Below are positions 33,450-43,352 of a DNA stretch of 64,000 bases, in pieces. Position 1 is the first letter of the stretch. Each line of letters opens with the position of its first letter. The DNA is taken from the NCBI GenBank assembly GCA_012274445.1, contig JAAROD010000095.1, positions 1,550,001 to 1,614,000 of the forward strand, written 5' to 3'. This DNA comes from Sclerotiophoma versabilis. Its lineage: Eukaryota > Ascomycota > Dothideomycetes > Pleosporales > Didymellaceae. The notes beneath the pieces were generated by a model that worked only from the letters and a program-made list of their open reading frames with translations, was not told the DNA's origin and made no database searches. The translations under genes and the position numbers were made by a program.

Positions 33450-34226
33450 TTACTGTAGTTTGACCCCAGAGAACTCACTGCAGATCTCCAATAACTTATC
33501 CTGCAGCTTCTCGTCATTGGTCGCTGTCTGCGGCGACCCAAGCTTTCTTCCAGGCCTGAAGTACTGCCCTGTCTTTTTCGCATTCTCCTCTTCCCCTTCA
33601 GCGAGCATAACGTAGGTCTCGACTGCAGCATCCAAGCTTCCTGTTGCGCCACTACCTCCCATCTTCGTCGCCACCCATCCTGGATCGAGAGCGTTGCTTT
33701 GAACATTCGGCCATCGTCGAGCAAATGCCTTTGCCAACAGGATGTTATGTAGCTTGCTAGCACAATACGCTGCGGTGTCGCTGAACCCGCTTTCACCTCG
33801 CTTCGCCCATAGAGGATCGGACACGTCCGGAGATCCGGATTGATGCATCTCGCTGGACAGGAAGACCAGGCGTTTGGGTTTGTTGACTAGGGCTGTGAGG
33901 ACGTAAGGAGCGAGCGTGTTCACGGCTGCTAGGGCGGGTATGCCATCGCTGGTTTTGCGGAAGCCACCTTCGTAGAGACCAGCGTTGTGGATAATGCAGT
34001 CAAAGGATCCCATGTCGTTGATTTGTTTTGCCATCGACTTTGTAGATGCGATGTCGGACAAGTCGCCAGTCACAACGCCCTCGGCGCCAGGTGCTGCTGC
34101 GGTGGCATCTTTGGCGCGCTTGTCGTTGCGCGCGTGAAGGACAACGGAGTGGCCACGAGAGATGAGCTTCTGCGCGACAAGGGAGCCCAAGCCATCAGAA
34201 GAGCCTGTAATGAGAATGCGTGCCAT
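33450..34226 (-). CDS. Short-chain dehydrogenase/reductase, 258 residues
   Basis: This single-exon classical SDR carries TGSSDGLG at residues 7-14 for the dinucleotide, NAG at 81-83, Ser124/125 and the catalytic Tyr154-x3-Lys158 pair (YCASK). GHSVVLHAR after the first alpha helix has Arg33, suggesting a preference for NADP(H). The segment DPGWVATKMGG follows as in WW-domain-oxidoreductase-like SDRs. The protein lacks a targeting signal and should be cytosolic. Substrate cannot be read off. It is transcribed in the same direction as the Zn2Cys6 gene 186 bp upstream and the transporter beyond, so it may belong to that catabolic group; this is inference from position. Confidence 0.92.
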   Translation of the reverse strand: MARILITGSSDGLGSLVAQKLISRGHSVVLHARNDKRAKDATAAAPGAEGVVTGDLSDIASTKSMAKQINDMGSFDCIIHNAGLYEGGFRKTSDGIPALAAVNTLAPYVLTALVNKPKRLVFLSSEMHQSGSPDVSDPLWAKRGESGFSDTAAYCASKLHNILLAKAFARRWPNVQSNALDPGWVATKMGGSGATGSLDAAVETYVMLAEGEEENAKKTGQYFRPGRKLGSPQTATNDEKLQDKLLEICSEFSGVKLQ

Positions 34227-34412
34227 GGTGAGTGATGTGTGAAACTGTGTGTTCTCTTCATCAATGGTTTAGTGTGATGTTTAATAGTCGGCAATATGGC
34301 TATCTCCGGGTTTCTATGACGTAATATCGGTGCGATTGACAAATCTATCCTTACAACACTAATCTGCAGGAGACGCACTCAAAGTGGATTGCTTTATTCC
34401 TACTGCGGGGCT

Positions 34413-36865
34413 TCAACCAACTCTCCAGCCTCCTGATCCGTCAGAAGTCCCACCCAGCAACATATCATCAAAGCTCAAAATCCGATCTAGACTCGTGAAG
34501 TCGGGATCGATTAAGGCCTGTGAGACAGCAAAAAGGTCATCATTGTTGAACGGTTGATTGGGAACTTGCTGTTCCTCGGAAGTATCCCAATTCAATCCTG
34601 TCTGCTGCTGTGTCGCTGGCAGTGCGAAGCTTGAACCTCCTTGAATGGAGGGACTCGCAATGTTTTGGGCAACTGGATGAAGGTCAATGCCTTCGAACGA
34701 TCTTTTTGTCCTTCCCGATGCGATTAGGTTGGTGTCTCTCATACTCTGCTCTAGCAAATCATTCAGACCTTCGCGAGACAGCCAGTGCCGTTCTTTCAAC
34801 TGGTGATCCAGGGTCGTTGGGCCATACAGTGGCTCCATGGGGTTTGTGCGGTAGGTTGGGTCGACTTGTGTTCTTGCATACATGTCTCTCAGTCGTCTAG
34901 CGAATCTTGAGAAGAGATTGACTGATCTAAACTCCCCATTAACAAGAGTTTGCGCACGTCGTGCCATAGACTCGAGAGCTTCGATTAAGTGCCAGAACTC
35001 CTCAGCAGGTGGATTGGTATGATGTTGCGAGTATACTGTCTCTGTCAGTGAGAGTCCTAGGTAGGGATGCAGACGTACTCAAAAGATTTCTTCCGCTTAT
35101 GAAAGCACAGAAACCGAAGTAGGGACCAAGCAGGTGGTCTTCCTTTCGTTGCTGCAAGAATCTACAGATGATGCTACATACCTCAAGTGCAGCACTGTAG
35201 CATGTACTCGCACTCTGCGAGCTTGGCAACTGGACGAAGCGAAGTTCTGGCTCAGGGTAAGCTATACGTTCATGGAGAAGTATGACGTTAGTGTTATGTA
35301 GAGCGTTCGCTTCAGCCATAACAGGATCCATAATGCCCGGTAACACATATCGCGATATTCCAGAGTCAGCCCATTGCTGCGGTAGTTGTACTTTCCACCT
35401 AGATGATGTCAGATTGCTGATCGATACCGGAATTCAGTTTAAAGCCACCTCTCTAACGTACTTACCGCACCAGATACTTGTCTAAGTCCCAGAAACTCTT
35501 GAGCCATCTCGAGATGTCATTCCGATCACTATACGATACGTTCTGGCACAGATACGAGAAGATCGTGCCCATCGACTCCACAGTCTCGATAAAGAAAGCC
35601 AGGGATCCTTTCCATGCAGACTCCCCAACCTGAAACCTGCGATCTGTATCTTCTTGAGCCCTGACCTTTCGAGAGCCATGGTCTGCTGTTACCGGATGGT
35701 GAATTGACAAGTAAGGGGTTGCCATTTGTCGATTGGTATACCAGAAACTAGCACATGCAGGAAGCTTCCGTAGCATTTTCAAACCCGACACGCCTTCGTT
35801 ACATCCCGTCAAGACCGCACAGAGCCTATCAAGAATGTACACATTCCAAAATACTCTACGTTCCTCCTCTTGGCTGATCCAATCAAGTGGAGCTGCTTCT
35901 TGGTGCGAAGCATTCTCGCTTCTAACCAGGCTACACACAAGGCGCTCTTTGTGCATGTTCATTATTTCCAGTTGTCTTGTGATCATGCCAAGTAGCGACA
36001 TCGCTCGTCGAATGTTGCCGTCAAAGATATCAGCGTAAGCGAGGATGAGTAAGGCCTGAACGTGTTCAATGCACACAGTATCCATAGCTGTGGAGATGAC
36101 GTGCTGGCGAGCTTCGCTAACACGCTCAAATATCGATCCTGCTTGAACACTTGCAGTCTGCTCGACACAAGATAGGGTGGCCACTGTCATGGCTCGAATG
36201 ATCACATCCATAGGCTTTGATATCTGCTGTCTCCGGAATTGTTCACGGAAACTTGGCTCGTGAATGATAGATAGCCATGGTTGTACGTGACGGAAATATG
36301 CATCCACAATAGAGTCCAATAGACATGAATCTTTGGCAAGGTCGACGGAATTTGTATCAGCGTTACCGACTGGATCAGTGCGCGTCAAGGTATAGCCGTT
36401 GGCTTGTGTCCGCTTTCTTTTGCGCGGTGGATCTGATAATCCAGGATCAACGTCAGTAAGGTGTTCATGTGATACACGTGACTGACTTGTTGCAATCGCG
36501 TTGGTAAGGTTGTGAAGTTCTCTCGTCAATGATGAAAGAAGGACATTGACGGAACTGGCTGAGTGTTGATTCGCATCTTCGACGGTGCTTATATTAGGAC
36601 GTATGTCGTCTGTATGGTGCGACAAGGCTTCTTGTCGTGAGAGAGCTGCCTCTACCACCTCGAGTCGTCGACTTAGACTTTCGACTGCGCCAATCTTGAG
36701 TCCCGGCTTTTTCTTGTCGAAATTGTAGACGCAATGAACGTTGAAGTTTTTGCAGTTGGTACATGTTGGCTGCTGCCGGCCACATTTCAACTTCCGTCTT
36801 CGGCAGCTTTCACAAGACGGAACGTTCGCATCATCAGCATGTTTTGTGGCCGCGTCATGATCCAT
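34413..36865 (-). CDS. Zn2Cys6 fungal transcription factor
   Basis: Three exons, 36865-35466, 35398-35079 and 35035-34413, encode 780 residues; the introns are 67 and 43 nt. The binuclear cluster is at residues 18-45: C18-x2-C21-x6-C28-x6-C35-x2-C38-x6-C45, with the basic RRRKLK between the first pairs. A Lys-rich linker and a short coiled-coil (SLSRRLEVVEAALSR) suggest dimer binding to paired CGG triplets. The middle region carries the fungal-specific transcription factor domain (FRHVQPWLSIIHEPSF, VFWNVYILDRLCAVLTG). The C terminus is Gln/Asn/Asp-rich, like an activation region. It is a nuclear regulator lying between the SDR and the transporter, 295 bp from the transporter stop. By position it is the probable local regulator of the transporter and the beta-glucuronidase. 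Confidence 0.93.
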
Positions 36866-37160
36866 CGAGGTTGCAGGTTGGGATGTTCGGCAGAAGAATC
36901 GGCCGGCACTTGAAGCGGGCGCACCTTCTTTGGAGAACTACAGGTAAGAAGTGGGGTCAGCGAGTCATTGAACATTGCCGCCTTACCCGTGCGAAGACTT
37001 CGTTGAACAGCTGAGCAAACATGAGGGTACCATTCATTATTTTAATCAATTAGATAAAACCTGCAGGTCGCTATAAGTGTTCACATAGTGGATATTTACT
37101 AGGCGAGCTTTCTACATGCAGTCATTACTGCCCAACTATTGGTAGCACCGTGTAATTCTA

Positions 37161-38962
37161 TCACTCCTTGTGTTCTTCCTGATGCTCAACTTCAGCATTG
37201 TGTGCGGTCTGGGTAGTGGCAAACTTCCATGCTGGTACCCCACGCTCAAACAGCTCATCGAGTTCACTGTACGTACGCCCTTTCGTCTCCGGAAACAACA
37301 GGAAGCAAGGGATGAGGTATGCCGCAGTAGTGCCCGCGAAGAACAACCCAGTCTTCTGTCCCCATCCAGCGTTCTGGTTCGACAGCATAAGAGGAACAGT
37401 GTAGTTGAAGAGGATGCCAGTTAGGTATTGAACCGTGACCGCGATGGATGTGGTTTTCGCTCGCAGTCTAGGACTCGATGTTTCGACAAGACTGACCCAG
37501 CCTGCATCTGGTCAGTACATACTTTGACAAAAACGAAGGAATTTAGTTGTAGGCCTACCAATAGGTGCGAGCGAGTTAGCGTAGACAAAGGCCCATAGTG
37601 AGCAGAGGAAAACAAGCGCAATGCCCGATGCGTTGTTCTGTTTTATGAACCCCAGCCCGCCAACAACGATATTGATGATACACATCGCCGAGCCACCGTA
37701 AAGGACCAGCGCTCTGCGACCGACCTTGTCCACTGTATAAAACGAAGTCAATATACCAAGGACAAGGACCAACTGTTTGATAAGATTACCCAGGAACGGG
37801 TCTTGGACGCCAGCTAGTTGAAAAAAGTACACCGTATACCCAAACATAAGCGGTACACCGCAGACATTCTGGAAGGTGAATGGAAGCGTGGCGACGATGC
37901 ATCGAACGAGATTGACCTTTGAACGTAGCGCTTTCCAGTCAGATGTACCAGCAGCTTCCGCAAGTTCCTTCGACTTGCGAGTTTCGTACTGCAAGACGGA
38001 ATATTCGTGATCGATATCGTAGCCTTCAACGGCACCAACCAGGCGGCGTAGCGCTTTCTTCGCTTCTTCATGTCGACCTTTGGTGCAGTACCAAACCGGA
38101 CTGAACGCAGTCAGTAATTGCAATTATGCATTGAATGATGTCAACTTACCTTTCCGGGACCCAGAGCAAAGGTATTATCCAAAGCCCAGTGAACAAAAAC
38201 TCCGAGTAAAACATATGTCGGAAGGCTAAGGGCTCTGTTTCCTCGAGAACCTTCAGACCGACGGCGAGAAAAACTTGGCCAAGTGCGAATGCCATCGAAA
38301 AAGCGGCCAAGAGTGCGCCACGGAATTGTGGGAGCGCGATTTCGGACATATAGACCATGCAGGACGTGCCCATTAAACCACCAGCGCACCCAGCAACCAA
38401 GCGTGCGATGAGGATTTCCCACCATGTCTTGGAGAAGCACTGAAGAAGGACAGACTGAGCATCGTATTAGAGACGGTCATAGACCCATATGCTGTGCACT
38501 TACTACGGTGATGAAAAAAGTGATACCCCACATGTTGAACTTGCGCCCGAAGCGATCCGCAGTAATGGGTGCAATGGCCTGGATGCAGATAGCAGTGGCA
38601 AAGTACAGTGCACCCCAAAGTGAGATGTGAGTTGCGTTCAACGCAAGCTTGCCAGTCTTCGGGTCTTTGACAGTACCATACTGTTCGATGAAGCCCTGGT
38701 TGGCAACAATGCTACCGATGACTGAATTCGCATAGCCGGCATACCTGTCGTTGTTGTGAGCTTTGAGCTGCACCTTGAATCAAGGCCTGACTTACAATCC
38801 AGCCACGGAAACACCAAGGCCACTGCCATACAACCGCCAGAACTTCCTCACACACTGTGCCCTGGTCCATGTAGCAAAGGCTGACACTGGGGGAGCATCG
38901 TCGCTCGCTGCTGGGTCCGTCTTTTCCGTCATCTCAGCAACAAAATGTTTGTTCAGCGCCAT
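37161..38962 (-). CDS. MFS sugar-porter transporter (alpha-glucoside/hexose type)
   Basis: Five exons, 38962-38796, 38744-38504, 38454-38150, 38100-37559 and 37501-37161, give 531 residues; the introns are 49-57 nt with GT-AG ends. Sugar-porter signatures are present: DRFGRK in the first inter-helix loop, the FRGAL motif after TM4, PE then a KGRHEEAKKALRRL loop after TM6, the FQNVCGVPLMFGYTVYFFQLAG helix and the terminal PETKGRTYSELDELFERGVPAWKF. These place it with the fungal maltose/alpha-glucoside:H+ symporters and relatives. It sits in the plasma membrane. The gene is divergent from the beta-glucuronidase gene, separated by 718 bp, and next to a Zn2Cys6 gene, so its cargo may be a glucuronide or a related glycoside. 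That cargo assignment is inference. Confidence 0.93.
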
Positions 38963-39680
38963 GATCGAGAATCTGAAAGGTGATGAGAATGAGGACTGCT
39001 TTTTGAATGGAACATGCCAACTTGGACCAGTATGTGACCATATATACGAACGTGGAGCAGGCTTAGATGTGGTTTTGACTGTCGAAACTCGGCCGCGGCA
39101 ACGATGTGCAATTGCCGTGCATTCGATCGGCGTTTGACAGTTCAGACCATCGAAGCTATCGTCGACATATCCACTTAGTTTCCGGGGTCAGATGCTTGTC
39201 TGACGATTTCCCCAGGTTGCTTCCCCGCAGGATGGAATGTCGAATGGGCGATGGGCCGACGACAAAGCGACTAGAAGGTCGAAAATCTCTCTAGCGCCAT
39301 CACGGACCCCTTCTTCGGGCGAAGTCTCGCGCGACACCTTATCCATCCACAAAATGTGGGATCTCCCATCGCCGCACAGAAGTCACATCCTCGGTCGCGG
39401 AGAACGGAGGAAGTCTCGCACGGCACCTTTGCGGGTATCCCTGGCACTCGGACCACACGTGACAGACACAGGTAAACTACCGTGTGGAGGTAAACGCGCA
39501 TGCGACTTAAGACAGATCGGCTGAGATGTTTGTCTCGGCATATGACGAATAACGGTATATCTTCTTCGACTTTGGATACCTGTCAACAAGAAAAAAGAGC
39601 GCGTGCCCTATATCACGTTCTCTCGGGCCACTACCTAATTACACCCTCCACTTCTCTCGGTAAACATCAACTCCAGAACC
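38963..39680. promoter_or_regulatory. Divergent promoter, transporter / beta-glucuronidase
   Basis: This 718-bp segment is the only space between the divergent transporter and hydrolase genes and must control both. It contains several CGG/CCG triplets, the core half-site bound by many Zn2Cys6 proteins, and a 20-bp direct repeat listed separately. No TATA box stands out by eye. Confidence 0.6.
39321..39429. repeat. 20-bp direct repeat pair in the divergent promoter
   Basis: GAAGTCTCGCGCGACACCTT at 39321-39340 recurs as GAAGTCTCGCACGGCACCTT at 39410-39429, 18 of 20 identical, 89 bp apart and in the same orientation. Flanking DNA is not similar. It is a candidate operator-like element for the neighbouring regulator. 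Confidence 0.75.
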
Positions 39681-41561
39681 ATGCTCAGGCCACAGTCAAC
39701 AGCTACCCGAGAACTGGTTTCTTTGGATGGCCTATGGGACTTCGAGGTCCTGACACGAATACCCGACGACGACAAGCAATGGACGAGTCCAGTCCGGTCA
39801 AGACTGCAAGCACCAGTTCCAGCGAGCTACAACGATGTGTTTCTCGACAATGACATCCGCAATCATGTGGGATGGGTTAGATATCAAAGAAAGGTTATAA
39901 TACCACAGGGATGGCGCAACAGGCGATTATTCGTTCGCTGCGATGCTGCTACACATAGAGGACGTATTTTTATCAACCAAACACTCACAGGCGATCATCA
40001 AGGCGGTTACACCCCCTTTGATGCAGAGGTCACAGACCTTGTTACCGAAGGCGAGGAAATCCGCCTGACTATTGCAGTCAGCAATGAGCTGACCAACGAA
40101 ACCATTCCACCTGGGAAGATCAATACTCTAGCGGACGGCCGGAAGAAGCAGACCTACCTCCACGACTTCTTTAATTATTCTGGTCTTGCACGATCAGTCT
40201 GGCTCTACTCGGTACCAAAAGAGTTTATCTTAGACGCAACCATCACCACTGATGTCGACTGGGATGCAAATGTCGGTACAATCAGATACAAGCTTTCGAC
40301 AAGTCCTGGCTGCGACAATGACGCCATATATGCTAAAGTCAAAGTTCAGGATGAAAATGAGAAAGTTGTCGCTGAAGCGATTGGTCTAAAAAGCCAGGTA
40401 AACCTCCCTTCCGTGCAGCTCTGGCAACCTGGCGCAGCGTATCTGTACAATGTTATAATCTCGCTGCACAACGCCAAGGACAGCACGCTTCTGGACACCT
40501 ACAGCGTAAGCACAGGTGTCCGAACAGTCGAAGTGAGGGATGCACAATTTCTCATAAACAACAAGCCCTTCTATTTTACCGGTTTCGGGAAACACGAAGA
40601 CACTGCCATCCGAGGAAAAGGCCACGACCCAGCATATATGATCCACGACTTTGAACTCATCCGTTGGATCGGAGCGAACTCGTTCCGCACAAGTCACTAT
40701 CCCTACGCAGAAGAAGTCTTAGACTATGCCGACCGCCATGGAATCGTAATTATCGACGAAACTGCCGCTGTAGGTCTGAACCTTGGCATCACCTCAGGCC
40801 TGTTTGGTGGTAAGCCACCCCGCACCTTCGCACCAGACGCCTGCAGTGACAACACACGAGCTGCTCACGAGCAAGGTATCCGTGAGCTGATCGACCGAGA
40901 CAAGAACCATCCTTGCGTTGTTATGTGGTCTATCAGCAACGAGCCGGCTTCCCACGAAGAGGGCGCTCGAGAGTACTTCGAACCGTTGATCAATACCACC
41001 CGCTTACTTGACGAGCGCCCAGTCTGCTTCGCCAATTTTGGTCTTGCAACAGCATCGAAAGACCGTATCTCAGACCTGTTCGACGTCCTTTGCCTTAACA
41101 GGTACTACGGCTGGTACGAATCTTGCGGTGATCTCAAACTTGCAGAGTCTGAACTTGAAACCGATCTACTGAGCTGGCAGAACACATATCCCGACAAGCC
41201 CATCATCATGACAGAGTACGGCGCCGACACCATTGCCGGCCTCCACTCAGCAGGTGTAACACCATGGAGCGAAGAATTCCAGACAGATGTGTACGAGCTG
41301 TACCATCGAGTTTTCGACCGTGTCAAGAACGTCATTGGCGAGCAGGCCTGGTCCTTCTCCGATTTCCAAACCAGTCAGCACGTTTTCCGGGTTGATGGAA
41401 ATAAAAAAGGTATCTTCACTCGTGACCGACGACCAAAGAGTGTTGCTCAGGCACTAAGGAGAAGGTGGCGTTTTGAGGGCAAGGGGAAGTTTGGAGGGGT
41501 AGAAGAACCTTCAGATGGAGAGAAGAGGGCCATGGTGAAAAAAAGTCCGCAACTATATTAG
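39681..41561 (+). CDS. GH2 beta-glucuronidase, cytosolic, intronless
   Basis: One exon encodes 626 residues, close to the 603 of bacterial GusA. The N-terminal sugar-binding jelly roll (LDGLWDF, VGWVRYQRKV) is followed by the Ig-like domain and the TIM barrel. The acid/base is Glu421 in NEP and the nucleophile Glu512 in TEYGADT; they match E413 and E504 of E. coli GUS. The NxK motif that reads the glucuronate carboxylate is present as Asn574 and Lys576 in GNKKGIFTRDRRPKS, which separates glucuronidases from GH2 galactosidases. There is no signal peptide, so it acts in the cytosol on imported substrate. Lateral transfer of bacterial gus into fungi is documented in other species; lack of introns here beside the five-exon transporter fits that history. 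It would release D-glucuronate from beta-glucuronides. Confidence 0.95.
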   Translation: MLRPQSTATRELVSLDGLWDFEVLTRIPDDDKQWTSPVRSRLQAPVPASYNDVFLDNDIRNHVGWVRYQRKVIIPQGWRNRRLFVRCDAATHRGRIFINQTLTGDHQGGYTPFDAEVTDLVTEGEEIRLTIAVSNELTNETIPPGKINTLADGRKKQTYLHDFFNYSGLARSVWLYSVPKEFILDATITTDVDWDANVGTIRYKLSTSPGCDNDAIYAKVKVQDENEKVVAEAIGLKSQVNLPSVQLWQPGAAYLYNVIISLHNAKDSTLLDTYSVSTGVRTVEVRDAQFLINNKPFYFTGFGKHEDTAIRGKGHDPAYMIHDFELIRWIGANSFRTSHYPYAEEVLDYADRHGIVIIDETAAVGLNLGITSGLFGGKPPRTFAPDACSDNTRAAHEQGIRELIDRDKNHPCVVMWSISNEPASHEEGAREYFEPLINTTRLLDERPVCFANFGLATASKDRISDLFDVLCLNRYYGWYESCGDLKLAESELETDLLSWQNTYPDKPIIMTEYGADTIAGLHSAGVTPWSEEFQTDVYELYHRVFDRVKNVIGEQAWSFSDFQTSQHVFRVDGNKKGIFTRDRRPKSVAQALRRRWRFEGKGKFGGVEEPSDGEKRAMVKKSPQLY

Positions 41562-41778
41562 CCTGCACATGCTTCATAGCGTCCTCACAAAGACCCACAT
41601 TCTGCAATGCTCGCATTTCTTCGGCAATGTGTTCCGATCCCAATGCATGGCCTAAATGACGTGAAACAATCAATCGCAACCGCCCCATACTCGCATGATG
41701 GTCGCATCAGAGAACCCTGGGACACTGAGTTTTAGCTGTTGTTCGCAATCAGAACGGCGACTCCAAAGCTTTACATAA

Positions 41779-42012
41779 CTCATAGATGGCATCGGAATTA
41801 TTGGTGTATACGACCGCAGTAACGCTACTGGTCGCCCATCTGCAGGAACCTTACTTCAAGAGATTGCCTCATATGCCATGGCCGCTCTCACTAGAAGCAT
41901 ACGTCTACAGACAGGAGTGGTTGATGCTCGGCAACTAGCGCAGCAGCCATTGGAGCTTATTACCATCGGAAAGGCAGGATATATCTTCGATGTTCAGATC
42001 AGCATCGAGTAA
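41779..42012 (+). other. Protein-like open segment of unknown identity
   Basis: A 77-codon plus-strand frame without an early ATG begins at a CTCATAG acceptor-like site and reads GIGIIGVYDRSNATGRPSAG, then ELITIGKAGYIFDVQISIE before TAA. It looks coding, but no upstream exon could be found. It may be a terminal exon or a gene fragment. Confidence 0.28.
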
Positions 42013-42427
42013 GCTCCTGAGTGCTACCGAAAATTCAGTGATTGGGAAGAGACGAAGGCAATCGTCTGCTTTGGGGAACGTCTCTTTACTTGTTAGCTCA
42101 GAATATTGGTTTATAGGCCGGGGAAATAGTGCGCAGGAAAGGTGAGGAACGAAGATTGGATATTGAGCCAGGCATTCAGTTTTACCCTTGCAATGCAACG
42201 GGTCAATGAACTGTAATTGCACTATTCTTGGCCACGGGCAGCCAACCGTGTGGCAGTAGTGAGAAGTCTGCTCGCCATGCTGTCCTAAAGATTCATATCC
42301 AAGCATAGCTCCGAGGTATGACGAGGCAGTATTAAACGTCCGTCTCTTAGTCTTATGAGCTGCTTACTGATGCTGTGCCATTGGTTGCGACACTATGTCC
42401 TTCTCTTTCCCATTTGCTGTGGTTTAT

Positions 42428-42837
42428 TCAAGCAAAGTCATTCGGGAAACACTTCTCCTTCGCCCACAGCTTCTGGTCGTGAGTCAACGCGTGAGCCTCC
42501 ATTTGCGGCTTGTTTGTAGACACAAGTTCCTTGCGGCAGTTTTGGCACTACACGACCCAAACAGTAGAAGTTAGCAGTGTCATGCTGCCTTTTGCTTTTG
42601 TGACTTGAGAGCACGAGGCATTAGGTCATTCGGGATCAGATACAATCATACAATCGACGTTGGCTTGGGAGCCTTGACAGGAAGACCGTTGGCCTTGACT
42701 GGCGCGCGGGTGCCGGCCTTTTCAGCAGCTTTGTGCTCGCGCTGGACCTACGCGTTCGGGTGTAAGCTGAATGTCCTTGCCCCTGCGTCATCGCGCAACA
42801 AAGGCACGCATACCCTGGCTTTCTTGGAGATAGGCAT
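42428..42837 (-). CDS. SERF-like small zinc-finger protein, three exons
   Basis: Exons 42837-42814, 42747-42652 and 42547-42428 give 79 residues. The introns are 66 nt (GTATGC...GTAG) and 104 nt (GTATGA...GTAG), long for this window. The N terminus (MPISKKAR, then EHKAAEKAG) is the Lys/Arg-rich 4F5/SERF-like part. The C-terminal half holds one C2H2 finger: C41-x2-C44 and H59-x3-H63, followed by the ending KLWAKEKCFPNDF, which is typical of this small eukaryotic family. Function is poorly known; such proteins are nuclear or cytosolic and SERF relatives promote protein aggregation. A second AG lies 6 nt inside exon 2, at 42742/42743, so two forms of 79 and 77 residues are possible. The gene is divergent from the acyltransferase gene. 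Confidence 0.85.
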
Positions 42838-43352
42838 GATTTCGATTCGAATAGACGTGCTGAAGATGTTGTCCAGCAATCTTGTGCAGGCGAGAAGTTT
42901 TCGAAGATGGCGCTAATCCAAACGACCAATCAGACGCAGGAGCAGGATCAGCGCTGGCTGTCTCGCCCAAGTGGATGGGCGAACTTCAGCGACGTTCGGC
43001 ATCACCTCCGTACTAAACAATCAAGTCGCACCTGAACGCATTAAACAATGACGGAAACCTCGCTGCTCGCCATACAGTGGTCGTATCGTTCTCGTGCACG
43101 CCAATTGTCTCACCGTCTGGCTTGCGCCACATTACCCACATCGAATCAACGTGCGAGGTATCCTGATACTGCTGCCGGCTAAACCATCGCAAATGATCAC
43201 ATTGGAAGCCCAGCAGCAGCCAGGCGCTGCCTTGTCCCTAGCGCTTACGATTGCCCAGCATTTCGTGAACAGGCATTCAATCAGCAACGCCCACCATGAT
43301 CTGCCTTTGTTATTTCTTGACATAGAACAGCAGCCTGGAAGAACGAGCCAAC
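42838..43352. promoter_or_regulatory. Divergent promoter, SERF-like / acyltransferase genes
   Basis: This 515-bp segment lies between two head-to-head genes. Short open frames on both strands are not supported. No specific motif is recognised. Confidence 0.45.
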
